From Dactylonectria macrodidyma (Eukaryota > Ascomycota > Sordariomycetes > Hypocreales > Nectriaceae): a stretch of 64,000 bases of DNA. Shown piece after piece: positions 44,638-55,327 of the stretch. Where the stretch lies: NCBI GenBank assembly GCA_020744425.1, contig JAGMUV010000001.1, forward strand, positions 6,324,001 to 6,388,000, given 5' to 3'. Numbering within the stretch: the stretch's first letter is position 1; every line of letters starts with the position of its first letter. A program made the translations under genes and the position numbers. Below the pieces are notes generated by a model that searched no databases, was not told where the DNA came from, and saw nothing but the letters and a program-made list of their open reading frames with translations.

Positions 44638-46620
44638 ATGGCTTCGTTAACTAAATATGAGTACAAGGCCATCGAAGGCCCCCAAACCATCCGCTTGATT
44701 CATGTCCATCCAGGCAACGAGACCGATCCGGTCCAACTCTCTCTTGTGACGACTTCCTTGGACAAGACACCCGCCTTCGAGGCTATCTCGTACTGCTGGG
44801 GTGATGTCCAAGACCTGCGCGAGGTGATATGCGATGGCGTCACTCTCTCCATCACCAACAGTCTCTTCACTGGCTTGGTGCACTTTCGTCGTCCAGGCCA
44901 GCCCCGTGTCCTCTGGGCCGATGCCGTTTGCATCAACCAGGCCGATGCGGTCGAGAAGAATCAGCAGGTGTTAATGATGGCAGGCATTTACTCAAGAGCA
45001 ACGCGCGTGCTTGTCTGGCTTGGAGTCGCGGATGACCCTCTGTACGGATCAGTGTCGTCCGATGTGGTTTCCTCGATCCGGAAGGCCGCACAGCTGCTTC
45101 CTGACTTCGACCCAGAGGACTCGGAAGAGATGAACCTCAAATCGCAGATGCTCCGCCGTGAAACAAAGCGGCTACGCGAAGAAGGGAAACCAAATGTCCT
45201 TGACCATGACTGGATGCCGCTGGCTGCGCTGCTGGCACGGCCGTGGTTCCGCAGGAAGTGGATAGTGCAAGAGGTATCGGTAGCTCGCAATTGTGTTTTA
45301 TATGCAGGAGGCGGCGTTGAGATTCCGTGGCTGGAGCTGGCGCAGCTTTCCTTCAAGATGGAGGGCATGGGAGTTGAGAGGTTTCTGGCATTCGACCTTG
45401 GGAAAAGATATGGCCGGGCCGACATGACAAGGCAGAACGATGGCCATCCAGGATCCGAAGGCCACGATGACGAGGTAAAGCGAAAGAAGGTATGGTCTTC
45501 ACTGGATCCGCTGTTCATGTCACTGCACTGTGCTACCTCTCTGTCCATGGTACAAATATACAGGGGTAGGGGCACGCTCTTAGATGGAGTCATCACGACC
45601 AAGTTCTTCCGTTGTTCCGACCCGAGGGATCACATCTACTCGCTTCTAAGTCTAGGAGCCAAAGGACCAACTGTTCAGCCCGACTATGGAGCCTTGGCCA
45701 GCGATATCTTTCGGCGATTTACCATCACCATGCTAGTCGAAGGTCGAAGTTTGAAAGTACTCAGCTTGGCCCCTGACAGGGCCATCTTCGAAGACCCAAA
45801 TACTCCACGACTTGAAGGGCTCCCATCGTGGGTGCCTGACCTGCGACTCATGAGAGATGATGTGTTGGTTAGCTACACAGTTCGGCCGCAAGCATTCTTC
45901 GCGGGCGGACACACCAAGCCGATCGTGAGCGTTTCTGAGGATGAACGCGTTCTTGGCTGCAAGGGTCAAGTGGTTGATGCCATCGGGACACTCTCTACAT
46001 CAATGATCGACGCACTGCTGGCTGATTTGCCTGAGATACGGTTCTCATGGGAGCCCGTGTCAGATCCATCGCCTGACCGGAGGAGAAAACGCTTCGCCCG
46101 CTGGCTTAAGGACTGTTATGAACTCGCTTTTGGCAACAGCTATGGTTCCGAAGACGCTGTGGATTCCAACACCGAGCCTATGCAAGCCTTTTCACGCACA
46201 ATGCTCTGCGGCATTGATTTCATGCGTAACCGCCTCTCGCCAGACTTGATTGCTACGTTTCCAACCTCTCTCAAGTGGGCTATTGACTATGGGACAAACG
46301 AGGATAGCGAGCTAGCACAGCGGCATCCTTCTATGTCACTGAGCTATTCAACGACGATTGATCAAAGCATACAAGCCTTCTTTACGCTGAAATTTTGCGT
46401 AACCCAGAACGACCGTTTTGCACGAGTACCCATTCACTCGCGGGCCGGAGATTGTATATGCGTCCTAGGCGGCGGCGAAGTGCCGTTTGTGATTCGGCCA
46501 ACCGGTCGTGGAACGTATACTCTCATTGGCGAATGCTACGTTGATGGCATCATGGATGGCGAAGCTCTTGGCGAAGTGGCCGCTACGCCCGAGTTGCTCG
46601 AGACTATCTATCTGGAATAG
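44638..46620 (+). CDS. HET-domain (heterokaryon incompatibility) protein
   Basis: Single-exon 660-residue protein. The HET domain covers about residues 46-200, with the usual blocks FEAISYCWGD (47-56), VLWADAVCINQAD (91-103) and YSRATRVLVWLG (118-129). HET domains are TIR-related modules that trigger cell death on fusion of unlike strains, or act in related surveillance. The C-terminal part (about 280-650) has no motif I recognise; CCTD-like features such as a FRC(S/T)DPRDHIYSLLSL block are present, as in many HET proteins. No NACHT, WD or ankyrin module is attached. Its start lies inside a short direct repeat with an overlapping uORF. The partner locus is unknown. Confidence 0.95.
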   Translation: MASLTKYEYKAIEGPQTIRLIHVHPGNETDPVQLSLVTTSLDKTPAFEAISYCWGDVQDLREVICDGVTLSITNSLFTGLVHFRRPGQPRVLWADAVCINQADAVEKNQQVLMMAGIYSRATRVLVWLGVADDPLYGSVSSDVVSSIRKAAQLLPDFDPEDSEEMNLKSQMLRRETKRLREEGKPNVLDHDWMPLAALLARPWFRRKWIVQEVSVARNCVLYAGGGVEIPWLELAQLSFKMEGMGVERFLAFDLGKRYGRADMTRQNDGHPGSEGHDDEVKRKKVWSSLDPLFMSLHCATSLSMVQIYRGRGTLLDGVITTKFFRCSDPRDHIYSLLSLGAKGPTVQPDYGALASDIFRRFTITMLVEGRSLKVLSLAPDRAIFEDPNTPRLEGLPSWVPDLRLMRDDVLVSYTVRPQAFFAGGHTKPIVSVSEDERVLGCKGQVVDAIGTLSTSMIDALLADLPEIRFSWEPVSDPSPDRRRKRFARWLKDCYELAFGNSYGSEDAVDSNTEPMQAFSRTMLCGIDFMRNRLSPDLIATFPTSLKWAIDYGTNEDSELAQRHPSMSLSYSTTIDQSIQAFFTLKFCVTQNDRFARVPIHSRAGDCICVLGGGEVPFVIRPTGRGTYTLIGECYVDGIMDGEALGEVAATPELLETIYLE

Positions 46621-48069
46621 TGATTGACGAATATCAACTTGAAACATAGCCTGTGGGCTCAGCTTAGACATGAGCTTCTGTTTAAAAATAAACTTCCACT
46701 AAAATATGTGCGTTTGTGTTACAGGCAGCATATACGTTCGGAGGTTTTAATCATTTGTATTGAACTAGTCGTGGAATCGCCTTTATTAGGGCCTAGATGA
46801 ATGCATACACTATCACCATGTAGCGAACCCAATTAGTATGTGAAGGTGCATATATGAGGACGTGGTAGGCTTCGCCAATTTCCCTGCCCTTCAAACGAAC
46901 CGCAAGGATCCGGTTGGTTGACCCGCGCCCTTCTCTAAACTCTAAAGAAAGGGGAGAGAAGGACCTTAGCTCGAGCCATTGATGATGTTTGAGGTGACTG
47001 CGTGTTGCTCAGGGAGCTGGCTTTTGCCAATAGGTTCCTTTTTTCGAGAACACTTGACATTGGTCGCTATACTATTTTCAAAAGGAATAGAAGGTGAGCC
47101 GACCATGAATCCGAGAGTTTTAGTGAATAGCTTGGGTTCGGGGCTGCTGGTCTAAGTGATGATCGGGCCACGAGTTAACTTGGAAACGACAGCCTTATTA
47201 ATAATTACCACCACAAATCAGCCTTTCTGTTACGGCTAAAAGCGAAATTTTTACCTTCAAATAAACCAATAATAAATATCATGCCGCGTTAAATTACGCC
47301 TTACCTTGGCTAACTGGCAGCGGCTGCAATCGGCCTCTCTTGTTGGACGGCCATATGACACAGCGCTACCACTCAATAATGGCTTACTGAAAGCTTTACG
47401 AGCGATGAGTTTGAGGGCCCTAATGCTTGAGTTACTGCAGAGAGCAAGCGCATGGTTGTAGCTCGTTGGGGCTTTGTTCTTTGCTTGTTTCTCTAGTTCT
47501 TGGCGCGATACCATATGACTCCCCAGAACGCCTCCTCAGATACAGTGTCCAAAGTGCAGATCTTAGATAGCGAACGAAACAGTAGTAGCTATGTTGTTAA
47601 ATCTTGTCAAGCTCGGTTTCAACATCACCACGAGCGCACCCAGTACCTGTGACGGGCGAGTCTAAGCTTTAGTAGCGCGGCGTGCCCAAGTCTTGGTTAA
47701 CATTTAAGAAAGGCACTGCATATTACCTGGAGCACGTTGAATAGGCTTAGCCGGGACACATAGGAGCGCCAGATTTAAGCTGAGGCACAGAAAACCCATA
47801 ATAGCACGGGGCGCCCAACCACGGCGAGCCCAGTTCACGGCCCAACAGAGGACAACCTATGACGCTTTGTCTCAAAGAGCGAGCACTATAATTTCTCATT
47901 ATTAGTCAGTTGAGAAGCACAGCATGCATGATGTATCATTCTCAGCCAATATGTTTCAACTGTTCACAGCTAGCTGTATTTCGCCTCCGTGAATAGCCAT
48001 GGAACTGCACAGATCCTCTGTTTGTCTTCGTAATGAGGCACTTCCGTGACAGAACAGCCTTCTGCTTCC
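46621..48069. other. Intergenic region, about 1.4 kb
   Basis: A/T-rich with stop-rich frames. The 85-codon minus frame at 47257-47514 shows no motif and is not called. Confidence 0.5.
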
Positions 48070-48282
48070 TTATTTCTTTTTTGTGCAAAACTGGCACTTA
48101 GACTTGGGAACCATCTCAGTTTTAGGTCTGGCATTAGGAATGGCGCATGGATAGCCGCTTGTCCTCCCTAATGGACAAATCGCTGTGAAGGACTCCTTCC
48201 GGGTAGACCTGTTGCACTTGCGGCAGTCGAAGCTGGTAGTGGCTTCGTCGCACATCTTGCGTTGAGATTTTGAAGTTGTCAA
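48070..48282 (-). CDS. Possible small cysteine-rich protein, 70 residues
   Basis: A 70-codon minus-strand frame with ATG at 48282. The product is basic with six regularly placed cysteines after the start: FDCRKC, AICPLG, YPCAI and KCQFC, the first and last as C-x2-C pairs, ending in lysines. This pattern suggests a small zinc-binding protein. There is no signal peptide. It stands alone between two intergenic stretches, and I recognise no named family, so a chance frame is possible. Confidence 0.4.
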   Translation of the reverse strand: MTTSKSQRKMCDEATTSFDCRKCNRSTRKESFTAICPLGRTSGYPCAIPNARPKTEMVPKSKCQFCTKKK

Positions 48283-48899
48283 GGTGGTTCGAGGAGTGAT
48301 GTGGACTAGGTGTTGAGGGACTTAGTGGTTTAAGTATTTGCGAGCTAGCTGATACTGAGGTTGCATCACACGGGAAGTGAGGGGGAACTATCCCTATACA
48401 TATAGAAGATGCTCAAATTTGATTCAATCACTGGCTGAGGGCAAGCTGTGACACTCACAACGTTGTTTTGGTGCGTCACAGGAAAACCGCGTTGCACTTT
48501 TTGTCATTCATTGGGCACACACAGACGTCAAGTGCTAAAAACGGGCTGCTGACTTGTGAATCACTGAGTTTAATGGTTGTCTGATTCCATTTTCGATGGT
48601 TCGGCACTTGCTGCGGGTATCAAAACCCATTCTATCAATGGTCTCAGGTAGACCAGAAGCTATCGAATAAGCTGTCCTCTCCATCAAGGGCCAATTGCAA
48701 TCATTAAAGCCTGGGTATTAAATCTATAGCTCTATTCGATTACACACACCCTTCCTTTCCATATGAGCAACTGCTTGGCATCTCTCACTGCAATTAGAAT
48801 TACGATGCTAGACTGATCGTTACCCCGACACTTACAGAACAAGCACGACAGTTACAGCTCGTCGTGGTGTGGGCAATACAAGTAGTTTGACCAATATTT
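48283..48899. other. Intergenic region
   Basis: Nothing coding or structured is recognised between the small Cys-rich frame and the Zn2Cys6 gene. Confidence 0.5.
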
Positions 48900-50372
48900 T
48901 CAAGGCAGAATCATCCCTCTCAGCCCATCACCGACAAAATCAAACCATGATCCACTGTACCCCATATCTCGCATAGTCGTGATAGACTTGATGAAGCTCA
49001 TGATTTCCACGCTTCCTCCGTTTGCTTGGCGGAACCTCATGGGCTGAAAGACGTTGAACAGCTCCTCTCCGGGACCCGGCATCTCCATCATTGCCACCGT
49101 GAGAGGGAAGTCTAGACCAACGCCCAACTCCTCAGGTGGCCAAGTGGCCAGGAGACGAAGCTCACTAAAAATGTTTTCTGCGTATACAAAGGCGGTGTCG
49201 TCCTCCATCCCGAGTGGAAAGCGGAGACGATGAATGATGAGCAGAGCGGCGGTGCGGTACAAGCTAGCTTGGGCTAGCATTCCAGCAGTCTCTCTGGGGG
49301 TGTATTTGGAATAAAAGTCGGGGGGCAGCTGAGGGCTCCAGCCATATATCCTCCGCTCGATTTCTAGGTATGGATCATCTCCATACTTAAAGACTATGGG
49401 CGTGACAATGTGCATTTTGCAACGCCAACTGCATTCGCAGAGATCATAAAGAAGCGGGAGCAGTGATGAACAAACGCCAAGCATTCTGTCAACGATGCAT
49501 CGGTCGGTAACTGGGAGCCGAACAACTGGGACTTCTCGTCGAAACAAACATTCGACAGTATCCACCAAGACCGGGGCAAGGGTGATTGGATCCAGATCTG
49601 GTCGCTCAATAAGAGCTGGATACCACTCTTTGACACGCAGCAGGCTACCACGGGTGATTGTGTGAGTCGATTTATTCTGGATCAAATTGTCGTAGACCAA
49701 CATGATCTGACCTATCATGAGCGTCGATGCTGCGTCCTCTGCTGTTATAGGTGAAAGTGATATGCTGGTCAAGTATTGAAGACACTGAACACCAGCAGTA
49801 AGGTCAAGCCCATCCACAGTTCCGATTGGCATCTTCCGATAGGGAATCAACTCCAAAGCCGCCGCATAGGCATTCGCCAGGATCTGTGGGGAGTGGGTGA
49901 ATAATAGTCGGACTGCAGCTTGGAAGTCTTCAGCAAAGCTTCGTCCCAGCATGAAGTGACGATGTGCGTCGAGGAAGCCTTCTGTCGTTTCAAGCATGTT
50001 GCTGACGCGTCCGTACCGGGAGGTGGGCAACCCAAAGGTGCATGGGCTTGGAACATATGGTGCAACTTGGGCATATACAGCCCCGCCGACTTCCTTGCCG
50101 CAAGCCTGGACTTGGGCGTTGACATCGATAACTCTATAGCTACCGTGGGAGGTTTGTCCAAACACTGGAGGCCGACCCATGCGCTTGTTTCGTCTTGGAT
50201 AGCATGTTTTAGCTAGTCTTAGACATCGGGAGCAAGTTTGTGTTTCTGCATCAAATATGCATTTCTCTTTGTTCCTGTGGCACCCTTCACATGCACCTCG
50301 AGCGACAGTGGGGTTTCGTTGTGCCTGCGTGAGCGTGGGAGGACTTATCGCGGTTTGATGCATTGTCGTCAA
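48900..50372 (-). CDS. Zn2Cys6 transcription factor
   Basis: Single-exon 490-residue regulator. Cysteines at 28, 31, 38, 47, 50 and 57 form the zinc cluster (C-x2-C-x6-C-x8-C-x2-C-x6-C), followed by a basic RRNKRMGRPP segment with an AT-hook-like GRPP. The rest is helical and ends in DFVGDGLRGMILP; it looks like the shorter regulators without a full Fungal_trans domain. It is divergent from the acyltransferase at 51101 (0.7 kb between), so it could control that gene, which is now broken by a transposon. This link is inference only. Confidence 0.92.
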   Translation of the reverse strand: MTTMHQTAISPPTLTQAQRNPTVARGACEGCHRNKEKCIFDAETQTCSRCLRLAKTCYPRRNKRMGRPPVFGQTSHGSYRVIDVNAQVQACGKEVGGAVYAQVAPYVPSPCTFGLPTSRYGRVSNMLETTEGFLDAHRHFMLGRSFAEDFQAAVRLLFTHSPQILANAYAAALELIPYRKMPIGTVDGLDLTAGVQCLQYLTSISLSPITAEDAASTLMIGQIMLVYDNLIQNKSTHTITRGSLLRVKEWYPALIERPDLDPITLAPVLVDTVECLFRREVPVVRLPVTDRCIVDRMLGVCSSLLPLLYDLCECSWRCKMHIVTPIVFKYGDDPYLEIERRIYGWSPQLPPDFYSKYTPRETAGMLAQASLYRTAALLIIHRLRFPLGMEDDTAFVYAENIFSELRLLATWPPEELGVGLDFPLTVAMMEMPGPGEELFNVFQPMRFRQANGGSVEIMSFIKSITTMRDMGYSGSWFDFVGDGLRGMILP

Positions 50373-51100
50373 GCAGCATAAGAGGCATAAGTTGCATAAA
50401 CAGCATGGCCGTATAGCTCTCTGGGTTTAGGCAACGCGTTATTTGACAGCCAGCTCGTACGCACTCAGTGATAGGGTCTGAAAGGTTGAAGGTCAGCCAT
50501 CCAGAGTCCCAGGGGATGGATCGCGAGCTCATTTCGGTAAACAATCCTCCGATCCGATGTTGCTTATCTTATCTGCTGGCCCACTTGGCTACCTTCTCGG
50601 ATTTCGTTTGTTTACTTCGCAGTTCGAGCATGGGATTGACAAACCTTGAACAAAAGCTGGGCCATGTTGGCTACATTTCCAGCATTTAATTTCTCTGTAC
50701 TCAGCCAGGGGCTCGGACGAAGAATCATTCTATCTCAACCCGAGTTGCTGACGTTTCCCTTGATAAACAGCGTCCGCAAAGCCCGATCCAACAAATAGTG
50801 GAGTCTGAACCGGCGACATATTGCCCCATTGAGCATGGTCAAATCGTGGCTGAAGGAGCCCCTTTCTGCCGCCTCATCCGTGACTTCAGACTCATTCATA
50901 GTCAAATCCGAGCATGGATGGCGTGTCATAAATTGAGGAGCTCCCTCTCTTCCACGTTGTAGTTCATGGTAAACTCTTCACATCCAATATTTGGTGACTG
51001 TAGAATCCTTTCCAACTCGAGTTTTGCTCTTCAACTCATTCCCATACCCCTCGCCTTCACAAAACCAACTACCCGGCACCACAGGACCGACCGTGGCAAA
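50373..51100. other. Divergent intergenic region of regulator and acyltransferase
   Basis: It probably contains both promoters. No further gene is supported; the short plus frame at 50966-51193 overlaps the true start of the acyltransferase in another frame. Confidence 0.5.
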
Positions 51101-52296
51101 ATGAGCAACCAGAAGGAATTCTTGCGCTACGCCAGTAAGTCTTCTTCCTCTTCGTTGAACCAAAGTCACACTGACAGATGGAGGCCCGAATGAGCGTCGA
51201 ACGATAAGCCGCGAAGATGCTGGCTTTTACAATGCTGTCGTTGTGGGCAGTGTCTACGAATTCAACATCAGCGTCGATGCTACGACTCCGCAGACTTTCT
51301 TTTACCCATTGACACAATGTATCCTCGAAATTCCTTTCCTCAATGTCGTCGTTGGGGATAAACACACCGACAAGTCCTTCTACCAACGTATCCCCAGCAT
51401 CGATCTTAATCGCCACATATCCATCGTTCATGTCTCCGCCGATTCCGATTTGGCGGTAATCCAAACGGTGCTCGAAGACGAAGTCGATAAGCCATTTCCT
51501 TCGAATATTCCGCCTTGGAGAATCGTTGTCGTTCCTATCGCTTCGGGGAAATGTTTCGTTGCCTTCTCATTCTCGCACACCATTGGCGATGGCTTGTCTG
51601 GGCCTTGTTTTCATCAAACCTTTCTGGAAGCATGCAACACCTTTCCAGACGTTGCACCGCCGCATATTGTCGAATCACCTGCAAGGCCGCTGCCAGCTCC
51701 GTTTGACACCCCTCAAAGACTTCCAATCTCATGGTCTTTTCTGCTTGCACCTCTGATTGCTGTCCTCGTCCCAAAATTTCTTGCAAACTTGTTAGGCATA
51801 AAGCCTAGCGTCTCTGCTGTCGACCAAGGGTCTTGGACTGGCTCCCGCATTTCCATCAACACCGATACTCTCCACACGAAAATGAGGGTTTTGGAGGTTG
51901 AGAGCTCTCTTGTGAGCAATGCCATGGCTGTCTCCAGAAAGCATGGCGCAAAATTGACTGGCACCATCCACCAGCTCATTGTGCGGGCGCTAAGCCAATC
52001 ACTCTCGGATCCCAGCATCACAAATTTTGTCTCGCAGACTGCCATCAACATGCGTAATTCCGTGGGCATCAAAGACGAAATGGGAGAGTTTGCTTCTGCC
52101 TGTTACTTTTCTCACGCTCGCTCGGCCATCGATGGTCCTCTGACTGATGAAGAATGGGCTGCTGCTGCTGAATCTACTCGCAAGTTTGCAGCCAGCGCTG
52201 TGCAGCTGAAGAACCAGCCAATTGGCCTATTGAGATACGTGCCGAGTATCCGAAAGTGGACACTCAGCAAACAGGGTGAGAAGAGAGAGTGTTCAT
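51101..52296 (+). pseudogene. Alcohol acyltransferase (ATF1-like), 5' part, cut by hAT
   Basis: BAHD-like/AATase-family enzyme that would transfer an acetyl or acyl group from CoA to an alcohol. Exon 1 is 51101-51134 (MSNQKEFLRYA), the intron 51135-51177 (43 bp), and exon 2 starts at 51178. The motif H-x3-D-G is present as HTIGDG at residues 145-150, with His145 as the expected catalytic base. The text is open up to GEKRECS, where the hAT element begins after the 8-bp target. Ignoring the element and one target copy, the frame continues at 55328 and makes 468 residues without a stop. The host gene shows no decay of its own. Confidence 0.9.
52289..52296. repeat. 8-bp target-site duplication GTGTTCAT, left copy
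   Basis: Repeated exactly at 55320-55327. An 8-bp duplication is diagnostic of hAT transposons. Confidence 0.96.
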
Positions 52297-52440
52297 CAAG
52301 GCTCGAAACCACTACATCCACTCCACTTTTGGACTAAGTAGAGTGGATGGACCATTTTTAGGCAATTACAAAGTGGATGTAGCACACTTTCGACCGGAGT
52401 GGAATGGATGTACACGTGGATTTATAAGTGGATTTTTGTA
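52297..52440. repeat. Left terminal inverted repeat and subterminal repeats
   Basis: The 20-bp terminal repeat is at 52297-52316. It is followed by several AGTGGATG/GTGGATTT motifs and complements (TCCACTCCACTT) up to about 52445. Such repeats usually bind hAT transposase. Confidence 0.75.
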
Positions 52441-52477
52441 AGTGGACTTTTGAGGCTATTCATAACCTCGTCGACGC

Positions 52478-54962
52478 CTATTCAGCCTCACTTTCAGAGG
52501 TTGACACTAACTCTTCAGCCTCTTGCTGCTGTGATGAATCGTTAACCTCGCTGGCGCTGTCCTCGCCCTCGAATAGCTATTTTGACTTAGTAAGAGCCAG
52601 CTTGTCGTCGCTTAGAGTCCTACAGCCGGCATTCAGCTTACTTTCGAGGTGTGACTTAAGTAATGGATCCAGGTCCTTGATAAGGCCAGCACGGTACTAA
52701 GAGCGTAAGACCTGATAAATGGCGATAATCTTAGCATCTAGGTTCGTATGCAATCCCGAGACCATCTTGCTAGCAGCTAAAAATAACCTCTTACACTCGG
52801 CTGACATCGGCTGGATCGTCAGGAAGTCTAAGGCCATCCTGGATAACTGAGGATATCTGCCTTGCTTAGTGATCCAGTAACCAATTGGATCACGAACGTT
52901 GCCGTCGCTGGCGTCATGATCTGTCTGCCACGCTTGGTACTCGTCACTTACAATAGCTGCTGTGTAGGCTGGTATTGAGCTTGGCAGACGACTGTTCTTC
53001 TCGAAGGGATTGAAAAACCGAGGTCTTTTTGCTGGTGGCTCGTCGTCGCCTCTGCTGCTGCTGGTTCTAACCTCGAGACGAGCGTAATCGGACAGCCAGA
53101 CGTCGATAACCATCTCTTTTGCCTTTTTAACCTAGCTAGGCTTATGAGCCTACGTTTTATTAAGCCAGTCCTAACGATAAGCTGGATGGAGCGCCATAGC
53201 CGTATAGTAGATGGGCGTCTCGTCTAGCCGCTGATAATATTCATCCAGCTTATCCCAAGCAAGGTTGATTCCGATGCGGAAGTGCTCTGGATTAGGAAAA
53301 TCAGCAGTAAGCTGCTTATATTCTTCTAGTGTGTTAAGCAGTAACTCATAGTCAAGCACTACGTCCTAGATATTGCCATAGGAGCCAGTCTAGCCTTGCT
53401 TATGCTTGTGGATGTGTCCATCACCCTCAAGCGTCTTTACCACGGTCTCAAAAACAGTCAGAATAGCCTCCAAATGGTAAAGAACCTCCCAGTCTTTGTC
53501 CGTTAGCTGATTCTCGTCTCGGAGGATGCGTGGTTTTTTCGCCAACTTGGCTTGTGTCACTTGGCCAGTCTTTTTAGACCGATTTTCGTCCTCCCATTGC
53601 GCCTTATACTTGATCAGTAGGAGTTCGATAGAGGTTTTCAACCGTAGAGCCCTGCGGATCATGTAGAGTTGTGATAGCCAATGCGTGTCGTTGTCGATAA
53701 TTAGCTTGAGTGGTTTCTTCGATCGGAGTTTAAGGGTGGTGGCGCGATTAATTTCGTCCTGTTAGATATACCGAGTTAATATGAGACGAATAGGATTTAC
53801 TTAAACCGCTTACCCTCTGGACCTCGTTGAACAAGTAAATCAGCCGGCGGCTAATACGCACATCAACTACGATATTGTGTAACTTGCTAACTGGTCCTTT
53901 TTTGCGCTATTGAGCGTATTCAGTATCAGATAACGCTTCTGCGCCTGACAATTGCTTCTTGAATGCGTTGGCGTTTTTGCCAAATAAGAGCGCCTTGGCT
54001 GACAAGTTAATTGTGTGGCCAATACAGCGTCCTCGGCGCAGTCGGCCATCGAACCTAAGTTCAGTACTAATGACCTCTATGGCAGTATCGTTGTTTTCTG
54101 CATTGTCGAGCGTGAAATAGCCAATCTTCTCTGGACCCATGCTAAGAGTGTGTAGGACGTCGAGAACCTCCCCACCGATCGTTGAGCCGAAGTAACGATG
54201 AGCCTCTGGAACTCCAATCATGATTTTGCATGGCCGATTCTTCTTGTCTCTGAAAAAACAAGCAATACTGTAGAGGGCAAGCTTATTTTGAGACGTCTAG
54301 CCATTAAATGAAATATGAAGGGCTCTAGGGGAGTTCCTTAGCACCTCGATAACCGTCTGCTTGTGGCGGTTATACTCTTGAATGATCTTATATCGGACAG
54401 CCGTGGTAGTCAAGTTGGCGTGTTGGATGGAAACGGAGGGACTCAAATAGTCGAAGATTTCTTGGAGGATGGGGTTCTCGGCGAAGGAAAATGACTGGTT
54501 GCTACTGACGATTAACTTGACTAGCATATGCTGAAAATGTTGCTTATCAAAGCGTGAGATGAAGCTATTTGCGATATTCTGTTCTGTAGGCTTGTTGACG
54601 TCTAGTTTCAAAACAGAGGCAATAGTCGGCTGGTTCGATTTCAGTGCGCCTTCGGATTTGAGCTGTGCTGTGCTCTTTTTCTCTCCCTCTGGTGCTGGTG
54701 TTTTGTGCTCACGCTATAGATGATTTGCTGCGTTCTGGAGACCTGAAGAGGTAAAACTCGCGATAATGGGACGATTTCTGAGGATACAGTCCTTGTAAGC
54801 CCATTTGCGTAAGCCATGACGTTGAATATTATAGCTAAAGTCCTACAGCCAAGAGCTAGTATCACGAGCGCGTTCTGACCAATTCCAGCCTCTGAAATGG
54901 CGAAAAAGACGGTCTTCGAGCTGCTGCTGTTGGCCTGGTTGGCCTGGCTGGTTGGCTGATAT
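52478..54962 (-). pseudogene. hAT transposase with eleven internal TAG codons, RIP-like
   Basis: Following one frame from 54962 to 52478 and removing a 55-bp intron (53813-53759, GTAAGC donor) gives exactly 810 codons with no frameshift. Regions seen are an N-terminal BED-type zinc finger (KDCILRNRP, NHL, REHK; one expected Cys reads Tyr), the central HISFNG-TSQNKLALY and YFTLDNAENNDTA block, GHTINLSAKALLFGKNA, and the C-terminal hAT dimerisation region (PQLSRMALDFLTIQPMSAEC). TAG codons lie at first bases 54845, 54716, 54299, 53909, 53392, 53368, 53173, 53152, 53134, 52699 and 52579, mostly where Trp is expected. The start position reads ATA instead of ATG. It cannot make transposase. Confidence 0.9.
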
Positions 54963-55139
54963 TAAATTTTTTTTGGGGCAAAAACAAAGCAGGAAATCTG
55001 TAGAAAACGCGCTTAATAGGGGTAGTTTCTCGTCGAATGTTATTAGATTAGCTGTAGGGGTGATCGACCTCGGCTAACTCGGGTCCAGGTACCTCGATTT
55101 AATAGGCAGTCATATACAAAAATAAGTACTATGAACCAT

Positions 55140-55319
55140 ACAGGGTCAGGGAATATCCCACTGTACTTAAATCCACTTAAATCCACTCCATTACATCCAC
55201 TTTCGTGTCCAAGTGTAGTGGATTATTACGTAATCTGAGCGCCGACAAGTGGATGTAATAGAGATGGGCCACTTATATGTGGTCCACGTGGATTTACAGT
55301 GTAGTGGGTTCGAGCCTTG
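55140..55319. repeat. Right terminal inverted repeat and subterminal repeats
   Basis: The terminal repeat is at 55300-55319. Repeated TAAATCCACT, ACATCCACTT and AAGTGGATG motifs precede it between about 55160 and 55260. Confidence 0.75.
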
Positions 55320-55327
55320 GTGTTCAT
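55320..55327. repeat. 8-bp target-site duplication GTGTTCAT, right copy
   Basis: Exact copy of 52289-52296, directly after the right terminal repeat. Confidence 0.96.

Larger units (their letters stand above)
52297..55319 (-). mobile_element. hAT-superfamily DNA transposon, 3,023 bp
   Basis: The element has 8-bp target duplications and about 20-bp terminal inverted repeats: CAAGGCTCGAAACCACTACA on the left, and CAAGGCTCGAACCCACTACA as the complement of the right end (one mismatch). Both ends carry clusters of GTGGAT-type subterminal repeats. Inside is one transposase gene on the minus strand with BED-finger, catalytic and dimerisation regions, broken by TAG codons. The ends look intact, so the copy could still be moved by a transposase from elsewhere. 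Confidence 0.95.

Noticed and set aside
53867..54221. Separate small proteins on the minus strand within the hAT element
   Set aside because: They are pieces of a single transposase frame separated by TAG codons, or shadows of it.
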